DNA from: Aquila chrysaetos chrysaetos
Taxonomy: Eukaryota; Chordata; Aves; Accipitriformes; Accipitridae
Reading direction: 5' to 3'
DNA: 64,000 bases
NCBI RefSeq assembly: GCF_900496995.4
Contig: NC_044014.1
Coordinates: forward strand, 12,116,501 to 12,180,500
The notes below the pieces were generated by a model. It made no database searches and was not told the origin of the DNA. It saw nothing but the letters and a program-made list of their open reading frames with translations. The position numbers and the translations under genes were made by a program. Numbering within the stretch: position 1 is the first letter of the stretch; each line of letters begins with the position of its first letter. Shown here piece by piece: positions 43,813 through 64,000 of the stretch.

Positions 43813-46800
43813 TGGTGTTTGAGAGAGTTGTCTAGCCACATGGAAAGAGTAAGTACTGAAAACACTTTGCTCCTGCCCGCTAGAGAGGGATGTTTGAAGT
43901 CACTGGAATAAGAAATTGGTAGGTGATGTTTGGGGAAGAGAGTTACTGCCCCATGTTCCCCTTCTGCTGAGTGGATCTGACAGCCAACTTCTCTGTTTTG
44001 TCCATCCACTTAAAGAGGACTTGGGGCTGGAAGCGTCCGACATCCAAGGCCAAGCCACTGTGTATAAACCGCAGCTGCTGCAGTGTGTTCACACCATCTC
44101 CTGTAGGTCATTTTTGGCTCCCAGTGAAGACATAACTTGGGAAACGAGGAGGCTTTGCTCCACTGGAGCATCTCCGAGGCCCCCACGCAGCACCTGCCTG
44201 GGTACGCATCCGCACTTTATCGCTCCAGGTGATAAAGCAGAGTCCGAGCTGCGTTTATCCTCCCTGCTCTGCCGGGCTTCTGCTTGGCTCACACATCCCT
44301 CGGCACGGGTCGCTCGTACTGCAGACCCCAGAGACACCTTCAGCTAGGCAAGCTGTGCTGCGAAGGGCTTACCCGCCCCTACTGCCTTCCCTTCTCCATC
44401 CCAAACGCCTCGCAGGTGGCACACGAGAAGCGGCAAGGTAAACGTCCTCCACTCCATGACCCATCTGGGCTTCAGGCTACGGCGTGGGCAAGGCAAGAAT
44501 TAGTCCTTGCGCCTCGTCTTGCTGACAGGGAGATAGATACCATGCGATTGCTTGTGCGGCTGATGCGTGCGCAACTGCACATATTCAATGCATTTATTTT
44601 TCAGTTTTCTCAAGGCGCTGGCTATAATTTCTTTTTAATCAAGTTTGATGTTTGGACTTTGGTGTCCAAGGGAGCGGGGTTTCATGCCCGAGGAGCCTGC
44701 AGGCAGACGGCACCTCAGCCCACGGAGGGGCACGGTGACGGCCTCCGACACGCAGGCAATGGCGCAGAGGCGAGGCAAGTCCACCCCACCGCCTCAGGTT
44801 AGAGATTTCTTTATAAAAAGTATTTTAAAAGCAAGCTACCTTCACAGGCAGGCACAGCTTGGGACTGATTTTATACAAGTTTAATGAAGTTTTGAAAGCT
44901 TGCAGAACCTCTGTTGTTCAGCTGTTGCAACAGAGGGAAAAGGAAGGAGGTGAAGTCCCACCAGCTGCTTTATCGCACCGCATGGCCGTCGGCGCTGGGA
45001 CTCAAAGCGTCCCCACGCCTTAGTGCCGTTGCACCAAGCGCCAGCTTGTGAGACACGCTGGGGCAGGTCCCCACACTGCCATTAACGCTCGGGGACCCTT
45101 AACTCAAAGGCACGTTCATTGAGGGTCAATTAGCTGCTCTCAACACCTTGGATACAGAAAATCGGCCATCTGCAGCAACCTCCCCTTTCCCATCCCCGCA
45201 GGGGCACGGAGGAGAGGGAAAGGGCTCAGCTGCCGGGACGTTCACCGGGAAACTCGATCCCCGTGAGGTCCTCAGGCACAGACAGTCACCACGCTGCTGG
45301 GTCTTGGGGGCTGCTTTTCCCCTTGCAGCTCGGGGGTTATTTGGCTCTTGATGCATCAAGCTGTGGGCTCAACGAGCAACTTGCTCTTCTGCAGCTCTCC
45401 CTGGCATTGGCAAACGTGCTCAGCCCTTTGAGAAAAATCAGGCTGTTAATTCAAGCACCTCATTTTAGGGGATGTTTGAACTTCCCGTACCTTTGGGAGG
45501 AGAGGGATGAGTGCCGTGCCTGGCGAGGAGGTCAGAGAGCAGCCAGCAGCTGATGTGCTGAAGGTCAAAACCAGCACCAGCTGGCAGCCTCTGCTGGGGA
45601 GCAGAAGGCTCCTGCTCAGCGCCGTGCGCAGGACAATGCCGCTGCCCCAGAGCATTTCAGTTATTCCTTATAGACTTTAACTACTCACCGTCCAGATAAC
45701 CCAGAGCACAAGTTTTGGTTTTGCAAATAACATTTGCAAATTAAAAATCTGCAAAAGCTACAGCAGCGTCCAGAGACATGCAGTTGTACCAAGCTACTTC
45801 TGCCAATGCAAAAGGAAAGGTGCCTGGAAATTATGACTCTGAAGTAAGCAAGACAGAAAGGTGCAGGATCCTTCGGCATCGGTGGATACTGGATATCTCC
45901 CCTGGAGAGATGGGGAGCCCTGGGAGGGGCCTTCAGCAGCCCCCCACTCCTCTGGCTGGGGCAGGCGAGGGGCCAGGCAGCTTTGGCACAGCTGGGATGA
46001 ACCTCTGAAGTCAGTCGCTCCCCGCATCCCGCCTGGGATTGACACAAAACACTCCCTCCAAAAGCAGGAAGACAAGGACACAAAGCCAGGAGGGGACGTC
46101 ACCTTCCCCACGTGGCGATGGCAGCCATGCACCAGTTACAGCAAATATTTCCAGGCAAGGCGCTCATCCCCCACGCAGGCAGCTGAAGCTGACACGTCCG
46201 CTTTCCCCAGTTCCAAAACCCTCCAAAACAAAAGCCCCCCCAGGAGTTTGGCAAAAGATCGCTCAGTGCAGACCACGGCCATTTCCATGGCGAAATTTAA
46301 ATGCAAGAGTAGATTGGAGCTCCTAAAACATGAAACCAAAGAGCGAGCTTTACCGCCCGGTGAAGCCCGAGCTCAGCCCAGCTCTCGGCTCTGCGGTGCA
46401 AACACCCGGCTCCGGCGGGCTGGCGGAGGATGTTCAGGATCCAGCCCTGAGCGCCAGCCGTTGACTGCTACGCCGGCATTTGAATCACAAAACCCCTCGC
46501 AGAAACTCCGGCAGCATCTTAATGATGAAAAAATGAAGTGGAGTCAGCCCGAAGAGACACTTGCGGCGTAACCACCGCGCTGCCGGCCCTGTGCAACTGC
46601 GGTGGGAAGCTTTTGTGCACATGCCAGCAGCCAATTCAGCCCATAATTGATTTTTTTCCCCCCTTTTGCATTGTTGATACGCAGCTGTTCTCACACAGCT
46701 ATAAAGGACAAGGCATTTTTCGCTTAACTTCTTCAGTTGGAGAAGACAGGAGGGAAAAAAAATTAAAAAAAAAAATAATCAAACAGCAGAGAGCAGCCCC

Positions 46801-47901
46801 GCAGCATCGGCGTTGGGAGGGCCCTGCAGCCAGGCGGGTACTCCGCTGGCCGGGGCAGCAGGATTTGGCCCATTTCCATTGCTCTGAACCGTGGGGATGC
46901 CATCTGAGCTGACACGTGTCTCCTGGAGTCCGGGCAGCCCGGCACAGCTGCAGGGGTGGGCAGCAGGGTGGGCAGCGAACCTCAGCCCTACGTTTGCTGG
47001 CTGCCAAACTTTATTCCCTCTCGCTTCACTTAATATAACTAACCTTAAAATAAAACAATAGCCGGGAGCTGCTGGCAGCAAAGCGACATGAATGGCGGGG
47101 TGCGGCGTTGCCTTCGGACAGAGCTTAGCGGTGGCTGCCGAGGCCCCTTCGGGCACACGCGGGGCTCGGCCGCCCTCCGGGGTGGCCAAAGAGGTGGGAT
47201 GCCAAGAGGGGCACGGCCTCCGCTCACCCGGGCTGGACCCCCGGAGCAATGCTCCCCTGCGCTGGCCAGAGCTTCGGCAGGAGAGGGGGGAGGACAGCCG
47301 CACACGGGGGCGAACGGCACCTTTACCTCCACGGCGCCTGCGCTTGCTGATGGGGGCGAGCGGGTGGCACGTCTGGGCCACGCGTCTTCGCAGGCTGTGG
47401 CAGTGACCCCGTGCTCTTACCCTGTGGTCAGACCCCGCGTGGAATGCAGCCTGGGACTCTGCCAGGATAACACCGTGGGTTTTCCCTGTTTGGCCCACGG
47501 CACTAGGTCTGTGGCACGGCACAGCTTGATTTAAAGGCTGAGGACCTGCGTGATATGGATGCACTAATGTCACACCTAAGCATAAGATCCTAGAGGGGAA
47601 AACACCTGCATCTGTCTCACATGAGCTTGAGCCCTTGGTTTTCTCTGCCCGAGTTTGGTCTAGTACAAATGTTGACCAGGGACAGGAAGGAGAAACTAGA
47701 AAAGTCAGGCAAGACAGACCGGGAAGTTCTGCTAAACACATGCTCCAGATGCTTCCAGCCATCATTCTTCCTTTACGTGCTTCATTTACAGGCAGACCCC
47801 AAGTAACACACTGACAAGGCCTTCCACTTTTTTTTAGAAGTCAAACGTGCCTTTTTTTGCTCTTGGAGGCAACTCAGGGCATCTGTCCCTTTGACCTCTC
47901 C

Positions 47902-47918
47902 CCCCCCCCACCCCCCCG
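47902..47918. repeat. C-rich run
   Basis: Two C runs separated by a single A lie in intergenic DNA. Confidence 0.75.
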
Positions 47919-50900
47919 CCAATTTTCCATGCACAACAGTTAACAGCACAAACAGGTAAGTCTCTCCCTTCCCAAGTTTGACTAATACAGAAAAACAACT
48001 GTAACAAATCAGAACGAAGGTCCAGCTCGCCCAATATCCCATTTCCCACAAGGGCAAAGACACTTGCAGAAAAGTGTAAGAAGAGGGCGAGTATGCAGCG
48101 ATGCTTCACGAGACCTTGCCCTCAGCCTCTAACAACGTGCAGTTCAGAGACCAAGACCGAGACCAAGGTGCCAAAGTGTGCCTTTGGCAGAATGTATCTG
48201 CTGAAGAGCAAGGAGACACAAACAGGCCAGCAGCGGCAAAGCACGCTATTCCCTTTTAAAGAGTTATGAAAATTTAGTACAAACTTCCAAACTGGCATGG
48301 TTGAACTTCCAAAGCAGCAGGTTTTTCTAATACTTTTAAATATCTTCCTTCACTGTAGACCTTCCTAGAGACACAGCTGCCATGACTTCTGGTTCTCCAT
48401 TCACATACCCACAGCTCAGCCGAGGGGGAAATCAGCAAGGTTCTGCCCTGACCCCAAGACATCTGAAGCTCTGCTGCTTCTCAGCCCTGTCCCCCCTGCA
48501 CACCTTCCATCAGGGACTCCTGTCACTTCTGCCCCAACCATCCAGAAATGCTGAGAGCCCTCTGGCCTTTGGGTAAGCTTGCTAGAGAGAAAATATTGAA
48601 CATAAGGATATTCTTCTGCTCAGTGGAGTGAGTTTACAAGTGCAAAAAAAACCCCCAAAACCCCAACCAAAAAGCCCCCTAACTAGTTGCAAAAGCGTAA
48701 GAGGACCGAGGGGGGCCAGAGGAGTCTTGCCTTCCAGACAAAGCCTGCTCCATTGCTGGATTTTGAAATGAATCAATGAAGAAAATGAGTCCGACAGCCA
48801 GATGTCTGCTTTCATCTTGCTGAGCTGGAACTGGAATAAAGCCCACAAAATCTCCACCAAAATACTTTCTTTGAAAGCTCTTTGTTAATGGCTTTCTGAC
48901 TGCAGGGAGCAAAGGCAGCAAATGTGAAAGTCTGATGCCATCTAAAGGCCACTTGAATTTTCACCTTTCAAAGGCTGCATTTGACTTTGGGACTCAACCA
49001 CAGTTGCAGAGCGTGAGCTCTTGTTTGCCCTCCAGTTCTCATCATCAGGCTTTGTTTTGTTTGCTTACAAGTTGATCAAACTAGACTGAAACTTTCCATG
49101 CTGTGTGCTGGTCCAAGTGAAACCTGCTTGGGCATGTTCGCACGTACTGCCCGCACACATAAAATGTAAAGCTAATGTTATCAAACACTTCCACAGAACA
49201 AGGCTGTGGAAAAATACATATTTCTCCGCATTACATTCCGGCAATCTTTTCTGTTAGAAACCTCAATTGCTGCTGGCTTTGCAACAGAGATTAGAAATGG
49301 TGGCAAAGGTCTGAGCAACCTTTATGTTAGGGATGGGCTTTCTACTACTCCTTGAAGAGTCTGTGCAAGTTTGGCCAATCTGCAACTCGTTAAAATCGGG
49401 AGTTTATACAGGCTCTGTGACAGCTAAAATGTCAGAAGCGCCCATCTCCCCCGAACACCCTCCGCCGGGCTGCTCGTGCCATTTGAGCCATGCCATGCAC
49501 ATGGCAATGCCCACAGCCAGGCTGACTGCGCTCCGGCTGCCTGCACACACAACGCCAGGCAGTTTCTAATTAGTGCTTTTCAATGAGTCTCCACCTCATT
49601 TAACATACAGGATCACCAACGGCCTCTGAAAGAGCAAACACCAATCCATGCAACAAACCCGTGGGCAAGGGGATGGATTTCCCTGCCAGTTTGCAGGATG
49701 GGAGAGGAGGAACATCAGTGCTCATGTTGGAAGTTTCCATTGGACCCGCATGCCCAGTTTGGGACACAGTGGCCCTTTCTCCCTGTCCTTGGCTACTTAG
49801 CAGTACATTGTGTTTGAGAAGTTTCCACAGGCTGAAACAGTGAAAACTCAACAGTTTTGCAAACTGGACTTCCAGAAAACAGAAAATCCTCAACTACTGA
49901 GCACCAGAGAAAAGAGCAATTTATACATGTTCAACAGTGTACAATAACTTAACTGGCAAGACAGGAAAATATCGGTCAAAATGGCCTGTTACAGCCTTCA
50001 CCATGACATTACCCTGTCTCCTTGCAGCATCTAAAGCCTGATCTAAAGTATACCTTGTTCTGCCATTTTTGCAAATCAAGTGAAATCTGGTTTGCTATGC
50101 AACACTCGTCTCCAGAACCGGTGAGAGTCTGTTAAAAGAAGTCAGCAGGTGATCACCCAGATCACAGTACAGATTTTAGTATGGCCATGAATAGACAAAA
50201 GTGAGGTAGAAAGATGTACAACTTCACAAATACTTTGTTTTCCTTTATAAGGTTCTTGGGTCGTAGCTTGCATGTAATTCCTCATAGCATACACTGCTGC
50301 TTCTCTGTATTGCTCTTTCTTGGGTTAAGCATCCTAATGGTAATAATTATTTCCTATCATGTCTACGATCTGTTTTGAAGCTCATCTTTCCAAGGGCTCC
50401 TACTTCCCAGGATTTAAGCCTTCATGTATATTATGCCTGTTATGAACATCTACCTGTTTCCACACTTTGGCTTGCAGAATCTCAGATCCTTCTTGTAACA
50501 CTGCGAAAGAGTAAGATCTAAGTGAAAATGAAGGGTCTGCTGTGGTTTGTACACTCTTCAGAATAAAGAGAGTTCAAAGAAGAAAACTAGAGATGCACTC
50601 AGCCTTGCAGTGTAAGCTCCTCCATGTCGATATAGTGTCACATTAGTGCAGCACTAAGCAGACTGTCGATGCGCCTGGAGATAAACGATAGTAAGAAAAT
50701 TAAATAAATCTTAACCAAGATTCAAGTAAAATGCTGAACCAAAACTACCCTCCCACACGGGGACTGAGTTCATGAAACTGCCACCAGACTCAGAGGGCTG
50801 GATTTTGGCTTTCTTGTAAACAGAAACAAAAGGCTGATTTGTGGAAGGACAATGAAAAAACCCATTTGTCAAAGTCCTTAAAGACATTTCACAGAGTTGA

Positions 50901-51500
50901 TATAGCGATAAAAACACTGCAACTTCTGCAGCCTCAGAGACTCTGAGGTATACCATATGCTGGCAGGGCATGACACAGATGTCTTCAAATAAATTTGCAT
51001 TAAAAGCCTTCCCTACAAAACCCTTTGTTTTCATTAATAAAATGAAAAAAATAGTAATTTCCACAAGCTACTTCCCTGCTGTGTACTTACAGAGCACTTA
51101 AACCACTTGAGTCCTATGTCTCAGGCCATCATATGTAAACCCATGTCTGCAGAGCAGAATACACAGAACAAGACGACGGGGAAGCATGCCCAGGGAGAGG
51201 AAAGCCTGCAGCACAAACTCAACTGGGTTCAAAACAACTGCCTGACAACACCGTGTATTTTACCACAGGCCTGTCCTCTTTTATCTCCAGGATCTGTGAC
51301 AGAGAAAACAACTGTTCTCTAATAAGAACAGACTATTTTCTTGCATTGCTTTCAGAATAAGCACAAGCAAGAAGCCATCTTCGGAATAAATTCTTGAGAA
51401 GCAATGTGCATAATCAAAGCACCTTTTCTACAGGCGAGAGGTGTAAGAGCACTGTATAAACAAAAGGCTGCTATACAAAATCCATCTATTTAAAATACTG

Positions 51501-51506
51501 TTTATT
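51501..51506 (-). terminator. ADD3: ADD3 polyadenylation signal AATAAA
   Basis: TTTATT on the plus strand is AATAAA on the sense strand. It is followed on the sense strand by a T/GT-rich segment at about 51455-51480, as expected for a cleavage site 10-30 nt downstream. No other TTTATT was noticed between it and the stop codon. Confidence 0.6.
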
Positions 51507-53407
51507 TGTGATTTAACATTAATTAGCATTACATCTATGAGCAATTTCAGATAACATTTATATATTTTCCACAGGACACAAGAGTTGGCTGGCTCATTCT
51601 TTATGCCAAAGCAAGTAAATAGAGGCATTAGCAAAAGGTGCAAATAGTTCACGGTTGCATTTTAAAAAATATTTATGCACATTGCATTCATTTAGATATA
51701 TTTTTAAAAAAGTTATGAAAAGCGTAGTTCACAGGTTACTGTTTCTACATATGTTGTAATACAACACAAATAATGTAGAACATAAAAAACAAAGTAAGCA
51801 ACTGAAAGTTTCCACTATGATTAAAAACACTGATTCCAGTATTTAGTGATAGCTAGAAAATTGTTTCCAGGATCCATTCCAACATTGCATTATCACACTT
51901 ACACGGTCAAAGCTAACCAGCCCCCAAACATGCTATAATCAACATTTTTGCATGCCAAACCACTCTCCAGCCATATTTAACAATTATATATTGAATAATA
52001 TTTCAACCGGCATTTTGGGAATCACATGGATCTTTAAAATGTACTTCCTATTGCGATGACTGATTTACAGACGATTTGACACAGCGAAGAAAACCCTATG
52101 TTAATTTCTATGTTTAGTTTGTATTTACAATACAGTAAAAGTACTAAAATGACAATATCAGTAAAAATGAGTAAGTGGCAGTACCACCCTTACCCACGAC
52201 ACTAGGCTCTGATTTGCTCTGGGTTCATCCAAAGGACAACACAGATTCATGAGACCCTTTTACAATTCAAATGAAAGTGAAGAAAAAAAACCAAAGTGTT
52301 GCACTCTGTATGAATCCATACAAATTATTTAAAATGCCTAATATGGAAATGTCACTTTGCTGATTTAATAAAAATATCCCACAATCCATATCATATATTT
52401 AAAAAAAATAATCACCAAACTTTTACTTTCTTTGTCTCCTCCTATTTTCTTACTATTTCACTTTCCCTTTTAACAGTTTTGTTTCCTTCATTTGGTTATG
52501 TTAAGAGATTATTTTTCTTCATTCATTAGCAATACCATGAGAGAGAGAAAAAAAACCCCACAAGTAATTTTTAAACATGAATCCAGTCCAATTTTATATG
52601 CTTTTATCTTTTGATTTCTAAGTCCCTGGATTCCTGAATTATATTTAAGTATACTCTAAACCAAGCATTCTTAAATACACTCTACTATTAAATGCTTGGT
52701 TCACATGCTTATAATACCTTTATACTGAATGGTATACAAACATTTGAACATATAAAATCTTCTTTTTGTTTTGACAGTTAAACTAAATTATCAATGTTAA
52801 GTGTATAAAATCCCCTTTCTTGAAAAATAAGGGTTCCCCCCCCCCAACTGATAGAATAAAAAAGAAGTCTTCAAAAATTATATTTCACTAAAATGAAGTA
52901 TTTGGCAAAAAAGTTATTGAAGAATGGAATTCTTTAGACATTTTGTATAATTCCAAATAAACTTTCTCTTACACAGTTTTCCCCCTAATATTATGTGCCA
53001 GTGTATAATATTTCTATATGATCTAATCTTAAAAAAGATTTAAAGGTGTGCTGTTAATATGCACCCACTCAAACAGGGGTACAGAAACATAAAATATATG
53101 GTCAAAATCACAATACAAAAATGTATGATCTGGTTACCAAATGAGACAGCAGTTTTAAAAACTCATATGATCACTCAACAGTAACTTTAATAAAGACTTG
53201 AACTGTACTGAAAATTTTAAGGTCTGCAAAGTACTTCCAAGCAGAACTTGCTGCTGCATACTATGATGGTATTTGATTTTGCTATGATGGTAATTGAGCA
53301 CCTGCCAGTGTAGTTCTACATGAAACTAATGAATGTTTCCAACCCTCATAGCAATTTTGGACACAGTTAAGTGAGAGATGAATTAATTTTCAATTCACAC
53401 GAAAGGG

Positions 53408-53427
53408 TTTTTTTTTTTTTTTTTTTT
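53408..53427. repeat. T homopolymer (20 bases) in the ADD3 3' UTR
   Basis: An A run on the ADD3 sense strand, about 150 nt after the stop codon. It could prime oligo-dT internally and produce false 3' ends in RNA data. Confidence 0.9.
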
Positions 53428-53576
53428 GGTTGGTTGGGTTTTTTTAAAGCAAAACCTCTTCCAGTTCCTTTTTGTTTAGGTTAAAAGTCCAGTTACTGCA
53501 CACCCCTAACACTATGCTGTTAATGGTCAACTTAAACATTTAAAATGTGCAATGTCTCCTCACAGCAGAACTGCAC

Positions 53577-63191
<9,615 letters not shown>

Positions 63192-64000
63192 CTGGAAAAG
63201 TCAAACAAAGGAACAATATTAAAAAAATTTGCAACAACTGCCATTACCTATAAACTACCCTCCCTTTCTTACTTGGTACCAAATTTCCTCCCACATACTT
63301 AGGGCTCAGAGCATGAAAAAAAGTAGGAGAGCAGCCATGAATCTGTGTGTCAATAAACTATCCTGGTGTCCAAGGCCTTGATAGTTGTTGGAAGTCCAAC
63401 CATGGAAGAAGTAAAGATAAGACCCTGACACAACATATATTCCTCTTTGGTCTAGCTGACCTTTCCTTGTTTCTGACTTTCAAAATGAGTCTCGTTAGCA
63501 TTTCCTACATCTCACTAACATTTCCTGCATTTTAAATATGAAGAAAATTCAGCCTCTGAGAAATTTCCAATAAGAAAATTAAACGCATAGGGAATTTTCA
63601 ATTTCATGGGAACATTAAAACAGTTATTCCAGGATCAACAAAAAACAACAGCAGGGTCATATCAGATCTTGTTCTCATGTTTGTATTTTGGTTCTGTGTT
63701 TGCTGGTGTAATGCTATCAATCTCAATCTGCTACCCTTTTAAACTGGAGGTAGTTTCTTTACAGATACATACTGACATGAAGAACATATGGCAGGTTCTG
63801 CACCAAAGGATACATGATTTAGTAGCTACCGTTGCCTAAAAGCCAATCTGTAACTTCACCCAGCTCCTTTGTTGGGCCTGGGGAAGATTACTCATCTTTA
63901 TTTCCCCACTTATAAAAATAAGAGCTGATTCTACTAACACTACTCCTACAGAGTAATTTCATATGTATTACCATATTGTCAGGTTATAAAAGGTTGCTGT
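63192..64000 (-). other. ADD3: ADD3 intron (partial, runs off the right edge)
   Basis: The acceptor at 63192-63193 ends this intron. The preceding coding exon, expected to end near the SNL of the head domain, is not in the window. A possible old MIR-like remnant lies at about 63850-63955. Confidence 0.8.
63850..63955 (+). repeat. Possible MIR-like fragment
   Basis: TAACTTCACCCAGCTCC, then CATCTTTATTTCCCCACTTA and ATAAAAATAAGAGCTGATT, loosely follow the MIR 3' half (CACTTAACC, CTCAGTTTCCCCATCTG, TAAAATGGGG). The fragment is strongly diverged. Confidence 0.35.

Larger units (their letters stand above)
35691..51479. other. Intergenic DNA between ADD3 and MXI1
   Basis: No supportable gene was found. 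The sequence is GC-rich with overlapping spurious frames to about 47.5 kb, then more AT-rich toward ADD3. AT-rich islands at about 38.7-38.95, 41.3-41.7 and 43.58-43.81 kb stand out from GC-rich surroundings. The longest frames (46779-47765 minus, 39484-40203 plus, 45861-46571 plus) show no family resemblance. Confidence 0.55.
51480..53576 (-). other. ADD3: ADD3 3' untranslated region
   Basis: The stretch follows the ADD3 stop codon and is AT-rich with no open frame of note. About 2.1 kb downstream it reaches a canonical AATAAA on the sense strand. That length is close to the human ADD3 3' UTR as I remember it. A 20-base T run on the plus strand (A run on the sense strand) lies at 53408-53427, shortly after the stop codon. 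The exact 3' end is inferred. Confidence 0.65.

Noticed and set aside
45861-46571. Plus-strand 236-codon frame
   Set aside because: Low-complexity Pro/Ser/Arg content without homology that I can recognise.
46779-47765. Minus-strand 328-codon frame
   Set aside because: The translation resembles no family and changes composition along its length. It overlaps plus-strand frames of similar length, so GC-driven absence of stops explains it.
63192-64000. Search for the preceding ADD3 head exon
   Set aside because: No minus-strand frame resembles the expected adducin segment, so it lies beyond the right edge.

Overview
The window is a piece of a vertebrate nuclear genome, almost certainly avian. 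Split exons with GT/AG boundaries, CpG-island promoters and long introns mark it as vertebrate. Two CR1-type retroposon 3' ends carrying the typical bird sequence, plus degraded MIR-like fragments, point to a bird. I cannot name the species. Both recognisable genes lie on the minus strand, so transcription runs from high to low coordinates. The order ADD3 then MXI1, in the same orientation, matches the arrangement I recall from human chromosome 10q25.

Right part (51.5-64 kb): the 3' two thirds of ADD3 (gamma-adducin). Ten coding exons can be read between 63191 and 53577. They encode the last 520 residues, including a 96-nt cassette exon and the C-terminal MARCKS-like basic tail. A 3' UTR of about 2.1 kb leads to an AATAAA signal at 51501-51506. 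The N-terminal exons lie beyond position 64000.

Middle (26.6-51.5 kb): about 25 kb of intergenic DNA. It is GC-rich up to about 47 kb and AT-rich nearer ADD3. It holds one CR1 copy, simple repeats and several AT-rich islands that may be conserved noncoding elements. I found no supportable gene there.

Left part (1-26.6 kb): the 5' part of MXI1, a MYC-antagonist bHLH-zipper repressor of the MAD/MXD family. Two alternative first exons, at 26327-26510 and 16114-16186, each lie in a CpG island. Each encodes a different Sin3-interaction helix, and each splices in the same phase to a shared second exon at 15250-15382. Everything left of 15250 is the start of the next intron. The bHLH-zipper exons are not in the window.

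The many long open frames in the CpG islands and GC-rich intergenic DNA are composition artefacts. I found no CRISPR array, RNA gene or prokaryotic or viral system.
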